Assembly (NCBI GenBank): GCA_964605835.1
Contig: CAZSEH010000005.1
Span: forward strand, 1-64,000
DNA length: 64,000 nucleotides
Direction of reading: 5' to 3'
Source: Palsa-1447 sp964605835
GTDB lineage: Bacteria > Verrucomicrobiota > Verrucomicrobiia > Opitutales > Opitutaceae
Made by a program: the position numbers and the translations under genes. The notes beneath the pieces were generated by a model. The model saw only the letters and a list, made by a program, of their open reading frames with translations. It ran no database searches and had not been told where the DNA came from. Below, one piece after another: positions 33,880-42,866 of this stretch. Each line of letters begins with the position of its first letter. Position 1 is the stretch's first letter.

Positions 33880-35094
33880 ATGCGGATCCGCGCGTTTCGG
33901 GGCCTGGTTCCCGTCCCGGCGCATGCGCCCGAAGTGGCCTGCGTCCCCTACGACGTGGTGGACGCGTCAGAGGCCGCGGCGCTGGCCGCCGGCCGGCCGC
34001 GCAGCCTCCTGCACGTCGACCGGGCCGAAATCGATCTTCCCGCCGGGACGAGTCCCTATGCCTCCGTTGTCTACGAGAAGGCGCGGGAAAACTTTCTGAA
34101 GCTGCAGCGGGAGGGATCGCTTGTCCGGGAAAGCGCCCCGTGCGTCTACCTGTACAGGCAGGAGATGGGCGCGCACCGCCAGCACGGGCTGGTGGCGCTC
34201 TGCCATGTGGACGATTACGACGCCGGCATCATAAAGAAGCATGAGAACACGCGGCCCGAAAAGGAGGACGACCGGACCCGCCTGGTGGATGCCCTCGGCG
34301 CGAACACGGGACCGATTTTTCTCACCTACAGGGACAACCCGGTCGTATCCGGGCTCGCCTCGCGCCTGACGCATGAGCCGGCCCTGCACGATTTCACCGC
34401 TCCCGACGGCGTGCGCCACACCGTATGGCGGATTCCAGGCGGAGAGGCGTGGACGACGGCCTTTGAAGCCGTTCCCGCGGTGTATATCGCCGACGGCCAT
34501 CACCGGGCGGCCAGCGCGGCCCGCGTCGCCCGCCTGCGGCGCGCCCGCAACCCGGGGCACACGGGTGCGGAGGACTACAACTGGTTCCTTAGCGTTCTTT
34601 TTCCGGCGAGCGAGGTGAAGATACTGCCCTATAACCGGATCGTTTCGGATCTCAACGGACTTGCGCCCGCGGATTTTCTTGGGAGGGTGGGCGATGTGTT
34701 CGGACTGGAAGATGGCGCGCCGCCCTCTCCCGAGGGCGCCGGCCGGATCAGCCTTTACCAGGGCGGGCGCTGGTACGGACTGCAATGTCCGCCCGACGCG
34801 GCGGCCGATCCGGTGGCCCGGCTCGACGTGAGCGCTCTCCAGTCGAAGCTCCTGGCCCCGGTTTTGGGAATCGACGACCCTCGGACGGACAAGCGGATCG
34901 ATTTTGTCGGCGGGATCCGGGGTCCCGGGGAACTCGTGCGTCGCGTCGATGAGCGCGGCGGAGCGGCCTTTTCCCTGCATCCGGTCTCGGTCCACCAGCT
35001 TTTCAGCATCGCCGACGCCGGGCAGATCATGCCGCCGAAGAGCACCTGGTTCGAGCCGAAGCTGCGGTCCGGGCTTTTTGTCCACACATTCTGA
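33880..35094 (+). CDS. DUF1015 family protein
   Basis: This 404-residue protein of unknown function belongs to DUF1015, recognised by the N-terminal AFRGLVPVPAHAPEVACVPYDVV, the middle KKHENTRPEKEDDRTRLVDALGAN, VYIADGHHRAASAARVARL with conserved His residues, and the final MPPKSTWFEPKLRSGLFVHTF. The DGHHR and STWFEPK motifs are the most conserved parts and might form a catalytic or binding site. It starts 1 bp after the L31 stop, so it is probably cotranscribed. It converges on glutamate dehydrogenase across a large palindrome. Confidence 0.88.
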   Translation: MRIRAFRGLVPVPAHAPEVACVPYDVVDASEAAALAAGRPRSLLHVDRAEIDLPAGTSPYASVVYEKARENFLKLQREGSLVRESAPCVYLYRQEMGAHRQHGLVALCHVDDYDAGIIKKHENTRPEKEDDRTRLVDALGANTGPIFLTYRDNPVVSGLASRLTHEPALHDFTAPDGVRHTVWRIPGGEAWTTAFEAVPAVYIADGHHRAASAARVARLRRARNPGHTGAEDYNWFLSVLFPASEVKILPYNRIVSDLNGLAPADFLGRVGDVFGLEDGAPPSPEGAGRISLYQGGRWYGLQCPPDAAADPVARLDVSALQSKLLAPVLGIDDPRTDKRIDFVGGIRGPGELVRRVDERGGAAFSLHPVSVHQLFSIADAGQIMPPKSTWFEPKLRSGLFVHTF

Positions 35095-35158
35095 GCTGCG
35101 GAAGGCGCCGGGTTGGAAAAGTTGCGGTGCGGAATGTTCGAGCAGGAACAGCTCTTGG

Positions 35159-35227
35159 GAAGACCTCAGGCCTCAAGTATTGAAAACTCGGTAACCGGGT
35201 TTTCAATACTTGAGGCCTGAGGTCTTC
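35159..35227. terminator. Bidirectional terminator-like palindrome of 69 bp
   Basis: Bases 35159-35227 form an almost perfect palindrome centred on A35193: 34 pairs, all Watson-Crick except one T-G pair (35188 with 35198), and a single-base centre. It contains AAAAC/GTTTT near the tip, so each strand has a short U run inside the stem. It sits between the convergent DUF1015 and glutamate dehydrogenase genes, 8 bp from the latter's stop. A shared terminator is the simplest reading. Confidence 0.8.
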
Positions 35228-35234
35228 TCGGAAA

Positions 35235-36509
35235 TCACGGAAACAGCCCGCGACTCTGCTTTGCCTCGGCGACTCGGCCGATTCCAAGCGTCAGGGCGGC
35301 GAGGCGGCGGCTGAACTTGAACTTCCGCCTCTGGTACTCGACCGAGTCCTTCGCCTTGTCCAGTATCGCCGAAAGCTTGGCCATCACCTCGTCCCGGCTC
35401 CAGTAGTAGTGCTGCAGGTTCTGGATCCACTCGAAATAGGAGACGATGACGCCCCCGGAATTGCAGAGCACGTCGGGGATCACCTCGATGTCGCCGCGCC
35501 CCTCGATGATCCTGTCGGCGGCATTCGTCGTGGGACCGTTTGCAGCCTCGGCCAGCAGCCTGCACTTGAGCCTGGGCGCGTTCTTTTCGGTGATGACCCT
35601 TTCGAGGGCCGCGGGGACAAGAACGGTGCAGTCGAGCTCGAGCAGCTGCTCGTTCGTGATCGGCTCGCCTCCGTCGAAATCCTTCAGGACTTTCGTGCAT
35701 TGGACGTATTTGACCGCCTTTTTTACGTCGATCCCCTTCGGGGAATGAATGGCGCCGGTGTAATCGGATATTGCGACGATTTTCGCCCCGTACCCGGCGA
35801 GAGCCACGGCGGTTTCGCTTCCGACGTTGCCGAAACCCTGGATCGCTATCGTCGCCTTCCCGACCGGGATCTTCAGATCGTCGAGGTATTTCCTGGTGAG
35901 GTAGGCGACTCCGACGCCCGTCGCCTCGCGGCGGCCCTGCGAACCGCCGAGGGAAAGCGGCTTTCCGGTCACCACCGCAGGTTCGATGTGCCCCACATGA
36001 TTGGAATAGGTGTCCATCATCCAGGCCATGATCTGCTCGTTCGTCCCCACGTCCGGCGCGGGAATGTCGAGCTGGGGTCCGACAAAGCTGATCAGCTCCT
36101 GCATGTACCGGCGCGAGAGGTGCTCGAGCTCCCGAAGCGAGAGTTCGCGGGGGTTGACGATCACGCCTCCCTTTGCGCCCCCGTACGGCAGGCCGACCAG
36201 GGAGCACTTCCAGCTCATCCACATGGAGAGCGCGGCGACCTCCCCGAGGGTCACGTGCTCATGGAAGCGGACGCCCCCCTTGGACGGCCCCGTCGACAGG
36301 TTGTGCTGCACGCGGTAGCCCTCGAAGACCGTGACGCTTCCGTCGTCCCGCTTGACCGGGAGGGCCACGGCCAGGCAGCGGCGCGGGTACTTTGTGCGGT
36401 CGCGCAGTGCCTCGGGCAGGTTGATCGCATCGGCCGCCTTGTCGAACTGGCGGCACGCCATGCGAAAAACGTCCGAATCGTAAAGCTGGGATACGATGGC
36501 TTTGGACAT
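35235..36509 (-). CDS. Glu/Leu/Phe/Val dehydrogenase (glutamate dehydrogenase)
   Basis: This 424-residue enzyme interconverts glutamate and 2-oxoglutarate plus ammonia. The ATG at 36509 gives the usual size. Key residues are in GPSKGGVRFHEHVTLGEV, the catalytic Lys in LPYGGAKGGVIVNPRELS, the dinucleotide fold AIQGFGNVGSETAVAL, and IPDVLCNSGGVIVSYFEW. The sequence fits the NAD-type hexameric catabolic group, but cofactor preference cannot be settled by eye. No other nitrogen gene is adjacent. Confidence 0.92.
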   Translation of the reverse strand: MSKAIVSQLYDSDVFRMACRQFDKAADAINLPEALRDRTKYPRRCLAVALPVKRDDGSVTVFEGYRVQHNLSTGPSKGGVRFHEHVTLGEVAALSMWMSWKCSLVGLPYGGAKGGVIVNPRELSLRELEHLSRRYMQELISFVGPQLDIPAPDVGTNEQIMAWMMDTYSNHVGHIEPAVVTGKPLSLGGSQGRREATGVGVAYLTRKYLDDLKIPVGKATIAIQGFGNVGSETAVALAGYGAKIVAISDYTGAIHSPKGIDVKKAVKYVQCTKVLKDFDGGEPITNEQLLELDCTVLVPAALERVITEKNAPRLKCRLLAEAANGPTTNAADRIIEGRGDIEVIPDVLCNSGGVIVSYFEWIQNLQHYYWSRDEVMAKLSAILDKAKDSVEYQRRKFKFSRRLAALTLGIGRVAEAKQSRGLFP

Positions 36510-36556
36510 TGTGAAATCGGGGTTCCGGACCCGTCCATCATCCGCATCATCCCGGT

Positions 36557-36688
36557 TTATGCAACGCTTGCGACGCCGCCGGGATTGAGCGAGATTTGCC
36601 TGAATTTGCGATGCATGCGGGCTGGGTGAAATTCCTCCGCCATCCAGGCGAAGACGCGGTTGCGCAGCGCCCGTGGGTCGTGTTTCAT
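36557..36688 (-). CDS. Possible 43-residue protein between gdh and uvrB
   Basis: From ATG 36688 to TAA 36557, the frame encodes MKHDPRALRNRVFAWMAEEF and continues with a basic, Gly-containing tail. A GAAAGG sequence lies about 8 bases upstream of the ATG, an acceptable ribosome-binding site. The gene would lie 47 bp upstream of glutamate dehydrogenase on the same strand and would overlap one of the possible uvrB starts. I do not recognise it, and it may be a leader peptide or chance. Confidence 0.35.
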   Translation of the reverse strand: MKHDPRALRNRVFAWMAEEFHPARMHRKFRQISLNPGGVASVA

Positions 36689-36693
36689 GGGGA

Positions 36694-38709
36694 GTGCCTT
36701 TCACCCTCAAGTCGGACTTTCCGCCCACCGGCGACCAGCCGCAGGCGATCGAACGGCTGACGGAGTCGCTGCTAGCCGGCAACCGCCACCAGACCCTTCT
36801 CGGCGTGACGGGTTCGGGCAAGACCTTCACGATGGCCAACGTGATAGCCCGGCTCGGGAGGCCGACCCTCATCATCTCCCACAACAAGACGCTGGCGGCC
36901 CAGCTGTACTCCGAGTTCAAGAACTTCTTCCCGGAGAGCGCGGTCGAGTACTTCGTCAGCTACTACGACTATTACCAGCCCGAGGCGTACGTGCCCTCGA
37001 GCGACACCTACATCGAGAAGGACTCGTCGATCAACGAGGAGATCGAGCGGCTGCGGATATCGACGACGAGCTCCCTGGTCAGCCGCCGCGATGTCATCGT
37101 CGTGGCCAGCGTCTCCTGCATCTACGGGCTGGGCTCCCCGGATGATTTCAAGGAGCTGCGGATAACGCTGCGGCGCGGCGAATCGCTCGCCCGCGATGCC
37201 TTTCTGGAGAAGCTCGTGGACAATATTTACGAGCGCAACGACTACGAGCTGAAGCGCGGGCGATTCCGGGTCCGCGGGGACGTGGTCGACGTCATGCCCG
37301 CGTACCTCGAGCACGGGCTGCGCGTGGAGTTTTTCGGCGACGAGATCGACCGGATCAGCGAGTTCGACCCGCTTACCGGGACGGTGCTCAGGCAGCTGGA
37401 CGGGTTCGACCTGTACCCCGCAAACCAATATGCGACGACGCGGGGGCGGCTTGAACCCGCGATAGCGACCATCAAGGCCGAGCTAGAGGAGCGCGTGGCC
37501 TGGTTTGAGAAGGGCGGCCGCTACCTCGAGGCCCAGCGCATCCGGATGCGGACGCAGTACGACCTGGAGATGCTCCAGGAGATGGGCTTTTGCAGCGGGA
37601 TAGAGAACTACTCAAGGCATTTGACCGGGCGCAAACCGGGCGACCGCCCGTTCTGCCTGATCGATTTCTTTCCAAAGGACTTCCTGCTGATGATCGACGA
37701 GAGCCACGCCACGGTTCCGCAGATCGGCGGGATGTACAACGGCGACCGGGCCCGCAAGCAGACGCTGGTCGACTTCGGCTTCCGGCTGCCCTCGGCCCTC
37801 GACAACCGCCCGCAGAGCTTCGAGGAGTTCGAGCGGATCACCGGGCAGACGCTCTACGTGTCGGCGACGCCGTCCCAGTTCGAGATCGGCCGCTCGGCCG
37901 TGGTGGCCGAGCAGGTGATCCGGCCGACGGGCCTCCTCGACCCGCAGATCACCGTGCGGCCGACGACGGGCCAGGTGGAGAACCTGATCGGCGAAATAAG
38001 GCGCGCGGTGGCGGAGAAGGAGCGGGTCCTCGTGACGACCCTGACGAAGCGGCTCTCGGAGGACATAACCGCCTACCTGAGGGAGGCGAAGGTCCGGGTC
38101 GAATACCTGCACTCCGACATCGACGCGATCGAGCGGGTCGAGATCCTGCGCAATCTGCGGCTGGGCAACTTCGACGTCCTGGTCGGGATCAACCTCCTGC
38201 GGGAGGGGCTGGACCTTCCCGAGGTCGCGCTGGTTGCGATTCTGGACGCGGACAAGGAGGGGTTCCTGCGGAGCGAAACGAGCCTGATCCAGACGGCCGG
38301 CCGCGCCGCCCGCCACGAGAAGGGGCGGGTCATCTTTTACGCCGACCGCCACACCGACTCGATCCGGAAGACGCTGGAGGTCACCGAGCGCCGCAGGGCG
38401 CGGCAGCAGGCCTACAACCTGAGCCACGGCATCACGCCTCGGAGCGTGAGGCGGTTTGCGCAGGAGAGCCTGCGCGTCTATGACGGCTCCGGCGACCGGC
38501 TGGAGGAGGCGCCGCCCGCCGGCGCCGCGGACGATGTGGCGGCGGTGATCGCGGAACTCGAGGAGGAGATGCAGGAGGCGGCGGGCCGCCTGGAATTCGA
38601 GCGCGCGGCGCTCATCCGCGACCAGATCAACGCCCTCAAGTCAGGCGACTATCGCCGGAGCGCGTCGGCCGGGGGGAAAAAGAAGCGAAAAAAAGGCCCG
38701 CAAGGCTGA
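36694..38709 (+). CDS. uvrB: UvrABC excinuclease subunit B
   Basis: UvrB is the damage-verifying helicase-like subunit of nucleotide excision repair. It has about 671 residues: Walker A GVTGSGKTFTMANVI, the beta-hairpin SYYDYYQPEAYVPSSDTYIEK, DEFF-like box LLMIDESHATVPQIGGMY, helicase motifs VEYLHSDIDAIERVEILR and QTAGRAARHEKGRVI, and the C-terminal UVR motif (ELEEEMQEAAGRLEFERAAL). I chose GTG 36694 (PFTLKSDFPPTGDQPQAIE), which fits family N termini; GTG 36673 is also possible. uvrA lies 12 kb away. Confidence 0.96.
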   Translation: MPFTLKSDFPPTGDQPQAIERLTESLLAGNRHQTLLGVTGSGKTFTMANVIARLGRPTLIISHNKTLAAQLYSEFKNFFPESAVEYFVSYYDYYQPEAYVPSSDTYIEKDSSINEEIERLRISTTSSLVSRRDVIVVASVSCIYGLGSPDDFKELRITLRRGESLARDAFLEKLVDNIYERNDYELKRGRFRVRGDVVDVMPAYLEHGLRVEFFGDEIDRISEFDPLTGTVLRQLDGFDLYPANQYATTRGRLEPAIATIKAELEERVAWFEKGGRYLEAQRIRMRTQYDLEMLQEMGFCSGIENYSRHLTGRKPGDRPFCLIDFFPKDFLLMIDESHATVPQIGGMYNGDRARKQTLVDFGFRLPSALDNRPQSFEEFERITGQTLYVSATPSQFEIGRSAVVAEQVIRPTGLLDPQITVRPTTGQVENLIGEIRRAVAEKERVLVTTLTKRLSEDITAYLREAKVRVEYLHSDIDAIERVEILRNLRLGNFDVLVGINLLREGLDLPEVALVAILDADKEGFLRSETSLIQTAGRAARHEKGRVIFYADRHTDSIRKTLEVTERRRARQQAYNLSHGITPRSVRRFAQESLRVYDGSGDRLEEAPPAGAADDVAAVIAELEEEMQEAAGRLEFERAALIRDQINALKSGDYRRSASAGGKKKRKKGPQG

Positions 38710-38764
38710 ACGATTCACGAATCACGCGCAATCCCGCCCCGTGTCCACGAGACCGTCGGGCTGG

Positions 38765-39349
38765 CTAGGCCCACTCCGGGGGATTCTGCAGCTCGGGCTT
38801 GAGGACGCCGATGCAGGGCAGGTTCCGGTAGCGCTCGGCAAAATCGAGGCCGTACCCGACCACAAACTTGTCCGGTATCCTGAAGCCGACGAAAGTCGCC
38901 TCGTAGGGGACCTCGCGGCGGCCCTGCTTGTCGAGAAGGACGCACACCCGCAGGCTCGCCGGGTTGAGCTTCCGGATCAGGCCGTCGACGAGCGTGATCG
39001 TCTTGCCCGTGTCCAGGATGTCGTCGATCAGCAGGACGTGGCGTTTCGAGATGTCGAGGGTGAGGCTGTGCACGACCTGCGGCGTGCCGACCGACCGGGT
39101 CTTCTCCCCGTAGCTTGAAATCCGTATGCAGTCCAGCCGCACTGGATTGTCTATTTCCCGCATGAGGTCGGCCGTGAAAAGAACGGCCCCGTTGATGATT
39201 GAAATGATCGTGAACTCGCCGTTGCCGTAGGTGGCCTTCAGTTCCCTGCCGAGGCCCTTCACCCTGGCCTTGATCTGGCGCTCCGTGAACATGACGCTCT
39301 CGAGGTCGTCATGTATGTGCTCCGCCCTTTTGGGGTTCTTGTTTGGCAT
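38765..39349 (-). CDS. hpt: Hypoxanthine phosphoribosyltransferase
   Basis: This 194-residue type I phosphoribosyltransferase salvages hypoxanthine or guanine with PRPP. The PRPP loop is VLLIDDILDTGKTITLVDGL, the pyrophosphate-binding stretch is IINGAVLFTADLMREI, and the terminal VGYGLDFAERYRNLPCIGVL holds the conserved DxxxxxRxLP motif. I chose the ATG at 39349 over 39373. It converges on uvrB and is divergent from the ABC ATPase. Confidence 0.93.
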   Translation of the reverse strand: MPNKNPKRAEHIHDDLESVMFTERQIKARVKGLGRELKATYGNGEFTIISIINGAVLFTADLMREIDNPVRLDCIRISSYGEKTRSVGTPQVVHSLTLDISKRHVLLIDDILDTGKTITLVDGLIRKLNPASLRVCVLLDKQGRREVPYEATFVGFRIPDKFVVGYGLDFAERYRNLPCIGVLKPELQNPPEWA

Positions 39350-39473
39350 GGACGTGAGGAACGAGCGAGACAAAGACGGACGGGCGATGCAACCAATCTA
39401 TTTCCTTTGACTCGCCCGGGCGCCAAAACCTTGATGGCGGAACGCGCATGAGCGGTGCGCTCGGGTGTGACGC

Positions 39474-40547
39474 ATGATTTCCATTCGGATTGAGAAGCTT
39501 ACGAAGCGGTTTGGGGCGACGACCGCGCTTCGCTCGTTGGATCTGGAAATCAACCCGGGCGAGCTCTTCTTCCTGCTCGGCCCGAGCGGCTGCGGGAAAA
39601 CGACCCTCCTGCGGACCCTGGCCGGATTCCATGTTCCTGAGGATGGGGCGATCTTCTTTGGCACGGAGGATGTGACGCGCCTGGCTCCCCACAGGCGAAA
39701 CACCGGGATGATGTTCCAGAGCTACGCGCTCTGGCCGCACATGACGGTGGCGGAGAACGTGGCCTTCGGCCTCGAGGAGCGGCGCGTACCCAGGGGGGAG
39801 GTGCGCCGGCGCGTGGGCGAGACGCTCGAGTCGGTTCGCATGGGCGATTTTGCCGACCGCCGCCCGGGCCAGCTGTCGGGAGGGCAGCAGCAGCGGATCG
39901 CCCTGGCGCGGGCGCTCGTCATAAGGCCGAGCTGCCTTCTGCTCGACGAGCCGCTTTCGAATCTGGACGCCAAGCTCCGTCTCGAGATGCGCGCCGAGAT
40001 TCGGCGGGTCTGCAAGGAGTCCAATCTCACGGCCCTTTATGTGACCCACGACCAGAAGGAGGCGCTGTCGATCGCCGACCGCATGGCGGTACTCGAGGCC
40101 GGCAGCGCGCTGCAGGTGGGCACGCCCGGCGAGATCTACCGGCGGCCGTCCCGCCGGAGCGTGGCCCATTTCATCGGCGAGACGAATTTCATCGATGGGC
40201 GGCTCCTGGGGTGCGGCGGTGGACGGGCGGTCGTGGAGACGGCGGCCGGGCGGTTCGACGGCATCCTCGGAAATCCGGGGGGCACGCCGTCGCCGGGGTC
40301 GGCGGTGACAGTCTCCGTGCGCCCCGAGTGCTGGAGGCTGTGCCGGGAGGCTCCCCCGGGAGGAAACGTGGTCCGGGGGCGGATTGGCGGCGCCGTGTAT
40401 CTGGGCGAACTGGCGCAGTACGAGTTCAACGCCGAGGGGGTTGCGCTCAGGATATCCGAGCTCAACCCGCGCTTTATGGGGGCGTTCGGGCAGGATTATC
40501 TCTACGCGACGGCCGAATCCGCGGATGTCGTCATCCTGACGGAGTGA
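39474..40547 (+). CDS. ABC transporter ATP-binding protein, PotA/MalK-like
   Basis: This 357-residue import-type ATPase has Walker A GPSGCGKTTLLRTLAG, Q-loop GMMFQSYALWPHMTVAENV, signature LSGGQQQRIALARAL, Walker B LLLDEPLSNLDAKLR and switch His in VTHDQKEAL. A C-terminal TOBE-like domain follows at about 240-350. This plan fits importers of polyamines, iron, sulfate or sugars. There is no permease or binding protein beside it, so it is an orphan within this window. It converges on rpe with 7 bp between stops. Confidence 0.9.
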   Translation: MISIRIEKLTKRFGATTALRSLDLEINPGELFFLLGPSGCGKTTLLRTLAGFHVPEDGAIFFGTEDVTRLAPHRRNTGMMFQSYALWPHMTVAENVAFGLEERRVPRGEVRRRVGETLESVRMGDFADRRPGQLSGGQQQRIALARALVIRPSCLLLDEPLSNLDAKLRLEMRAEIRRVCKESNLTALYVTHDQKEALSIADRMAVLEAGSALQVGTPGEIYRRPSRRSVAHFIGETNFIDGRLLGCGGGRAVVETAAGRFDGILGNPGGTPSPGSAVTVSVRPECWRLCREAPPGGNVVRGRIGGAVYLGELAQYEFNAEGVALRISELNPRFMGAFGQDYLYATAESADVVILTE

Positions 40548-40554
40548 CGGCGTC

Positions 40555-41211
40555 TCAAAGGCGGCCGATCGCTGCCGCCATGGCGGCCCGGTCGGGCGCC
40601 TTGAAGAACGACGTGCCCGCGACGAAGGTGTCTGCGCCGGCCGCCCGGCATTCCGCCGCGTTCTCCAGATCGACGCCGCCGTCCACCTCAAGGCGGAAAA
40701 CGAGCCCGCGGCGCCTGCGCTCCGAATCGATCGCGGCGATCTTGGGAAGCATGTCGCGCCGAAACGACTGGCCTCCGAATCCCGGCTGAACCGTCATCAC
40801 AAGGACCAGATCGACGTCCGGCAGAAAGGCATCGACAGCCGAGGCGGGGGTGCCCGGGTTGAGGACGATGCCGGTCTTGCGGCCGAGCCGCCGGATGTGC
40901 GCAAGCGCCGCGGCGTGGTCGTACTGCGGCTCGATATGAATGCTGATCAGGTCGGCGCCGGCCTGCGCAAAGGCTTCGACGTAGCGGTGCGGCTCCGAAA
41001 GCATCAAGTGGGTGTCGAAGAAAAGCTTCGATCCGGCGCGGCGGAGCGCGGCGAGTGTCTCCGGGCCGAAGGAAAGATTCGGCACGAAATGGCCGTCCAT
41101 GATGTCAAGGTGGAGCCACTCGAGCCCGGCCCCGGCCACAAGGGCGGCGCTCGCGCCGAGATTGGCGTGGTCTCCGGCCAGAAGCGAGGGTGCGAGGATG
41201 GAGGAGTGCAC
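40555..41211 (-). CDS. rpe: Ribulose-phosphate 3-epimerase
   Basis: Rpe interconverts ribulose 5-phosphate and xylulose 5-phosphate. Its 218 residues show the TIM-barrel signature: ILAPSLLAGDHANLG, WLHLDIMDGHFVPNLSFGP with the metal-binding His and Asp, DTHLMLSEPHRYV, VMTVQPGFGGQSF and the second Asp in EVDGGVD. Length and motifs are standard. It is the last gene of a minus-strand row from rpmF through lptE. Confidence 0.96.
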   Translation of the reverse strand: MHSSILAPSLLAGDHANLGASAALVAGAGLEWLHLDIMDGHFVPNLSFGPETLAALRRAGSKLFFDTHLMLSEPHRYVEAFAQAGADLISIHIEPQYDHAAALAHIRRLGRKTGIVLNPGTPASAVDAFLPDVDLVLVMTVQPGFGGQSFRRDMLPKIAAIDSERRRRGLVFRLEVDGGVDLENAAECRAAGADTFVAGTSFFKAPDRAAMAAAIGRL

Positions 41212-41232
41212 GCAAAGACTCTTGGCGCCGTC

Positions 41233-41808
41233 CTACCACACGTCGAGCACGGTGTGCGAAAGCCTGTCGGCGAGCTGCTGGGCCAGGAGGGGCAGGGTGT
41301 TGTACTCGGACTGGAGCTGGTTTCCGACCGCCGACGAAGCCGGCACCCCGTTGTCCGTAAAGGCCTCGCGCGTCGCGTAGATCGTGCGGCCCTGGAAATA
41401 GGCCCGGTGGGCGCGGTTGTCGGTGAGGGCGCAGACGGCGCCCAGGGTCAGGTTGAACTTGCTTGCGAGGCCTGTGTCCGTTTCGCGCACCGCGGCGACT
41501 TCGCGATGGTAGTCGGTTATGACCACGGTGAGCGTGGCATCGGCCGCCTCCGGCGAATTGACCAGGGTCACGCGGCCATCCTTTTCAAAGGCATCCCTCA
41601 GCTGTGTGGTCACGATCGCCTGGGCCTGCGGAACAAAGACGCGATTCTCAACCGGTTCGACATAGAGCGTCGAAAAGGCGAGGCGGCCCCCGGTCCCGAG
41701 CACATAGTTGCCGCAGCCGGGCAGGAGCGCACCGAGGATCAGCAGACCCGGGCCGCAGCAGGCGGCCAAAGCCGCTCGCCTGGCGGGAGCTCGCATCGCG
41801 AACTGCAT
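41233..41808 (-). CDS. lptE: LptE family LPS-assembly lipoprotein
   Basis: This 191-residue lipoprotein has a signal peptide ending in the lipobox LLPGC near residue 32, followed by GNYVLGTGG as in LptE proteins. Later motifs VYVEPVENR-like TLYVEPVENRVFVPQA and ADATLTVVITDYHRE match the family. LptE plugs the LptD barrel that inserts LPS into the outer membrane, which implies that this organism makes LPS. The neighbour is a BamD-like protein, so the pair supports outer-membrane assembly. The symbol is given from family resemblance. Confidence 0.8.
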   Translation of the reverse strand: MQFAMRAPARRAALAACCGPGLLILGALLPGCGNYVLGTGGRLAFSTLYVEPVENRVFVPQAQAIVTTQLRDAFEKDGRVTLVNSPEAADATLTVVITDYHREVAAVRETDTGLASKFNLTLGAVCALTDNRAHRAYFQGRTIYATREAFTDNGVPASSAVGNQLQSEYNTLPLLAQQLADRLSHTVLDVW

Positions 41809-41816
41809 GGTTTGGG

Positions 41817-42860
41817 CTAGAAGAACAGGAAGCGCTTGGCCTTCTTGGCAGGCCCCGTCTGGGCCGCGCCGCCCGCCTTCTTCTCGACTTCCGCAAGGCG
41901 CTGCCGCGCCAGCTTGGCCACGTCGGAATCCGGATAGGAAGTGATCGCCTCGTTATAAAACACGCGTGCCGCGGTGTAGTTGTCGCGTTTGTAGAAGTAG
42001 AAATCCGCGATCCTGATTTTGCTCTCGCCCAGCATCTTCTTCATCTTGTCCAGTCCCTGGGCGGCCTCGGCGATCTTGGGATCGCTCGGGAAGAGAATCA
42101 TGAAATCCTCGTCGTAGGTGATGGCCTGCTTCGTCTCGGCCTGGTCGTAAGCGGGGCCTTCGACGAGCGAGGCGTGAAGCTTTGCCAGGCGCAGGTAGGC
42201 GTCCGGAGCGATGACGCTTTGCGGGTAGTTGTTGATGAGCCGGTCGAGCGCATCGATCGCCTCATCCGTATTGCCCAGGTACTGGTGCCCCCGGGCGATG
42301 TTCATCAGGACAAGGGGAGCGTAATCGCTGTAGGGGGCGTTCCCGAGGATGATCTCAAAGCAGCCCACGGATATCTCGCGGTTAGTGAATCCCCGGATGC
42401 CCAGCCAGAGGCGGTTGCGCGCGCCGTCGAGAAGGGCGCTCGCAATGCGGTATTGCTCCTCGATGAGCTCGTTGAAGCGCTTGGTGTTCGGATAGCGCGT
42501 CAGGATCTGCTGGTAGGAGTCGAACGCCTTGTAGTACCGGCCGCGGGCCATCCAGATCTTTCCCGTGTGGTAGTAGGCCTCGGGTGCATAAATCGAATTC
42601 GGGTAGTTCTTCACCACGCGATCGTAAGCCTTCAGCGCGGTGTGATAATGGAGCTGCTGCTCGGCCTTCCGGGCCTTGTTCATGAGGACCAGGGCGTCCC
42701 GTCCGTCCGCGCCAGTCAGCCCGGAAAGGATACCTCCTTCGATCCTCCACCCGGAATCCGGGTTCCAGACCAGGTCGGCGCGCGCCGCGCCTGCAAGCAC
42801 ACAGGAGACGATGACCGAAAGACAGAAGGCGCGCAATGCTGAAGCGGACGGGAAAGGCAT
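41817..42860 (-). CDS. bamD: Outer-membrane protein assembly factor BamD-like TPR protein
   Basis: This 347-residue secreted protein has a signal peptide (ALRAFCLSVIVSCVLAGAARA) and several tetratricopeptide repeats, e.g. ALKAYDRVVKNYPNSIYAPEAYY, in the arrangement of BamD/ComL. It lacks a lipobox Cys at the cleavage site that I can see, which differs from E. coli BamD, a lipoprotein. It is longer than E. coli BamD (about 245). Its role in the BAM complex is inferred from fold and from lptE next door. It ends 8 bp upstream of lptE. Confidence 0.75.
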   Translation of the reverse strand: MPFPSASALRAFCLSVIVSCVLAGAARADLVWNPDSGWRIEGGILSGLTGADGRDALVLMNKARKAEQQLHYHTALKAYDRVVKNYPNSIYAPEAYYHTGKIWMARGRYYKAFDSYQQILTRYPNTKRFNELIEEQYRIASALLDGARNRLWLGIRGFTNREISVGCFEIILGNAPYSDYAPLVLMNIARGHQYLGNTDEAIDALDRLINNYPQSVIAPDAYLRLAKLHASLVEGPAYDQAETKQAITYDEDFMILFPSDPKIAEAAQGLDKMKKMLGESKIRIADFYFYKRDNYTAARVFYNEAITSYPDSDVAKLARQRLAEVEKKAGGAAQTGPAKKAKRFLFF

Positions 42861-42866
42861 GTGGTG

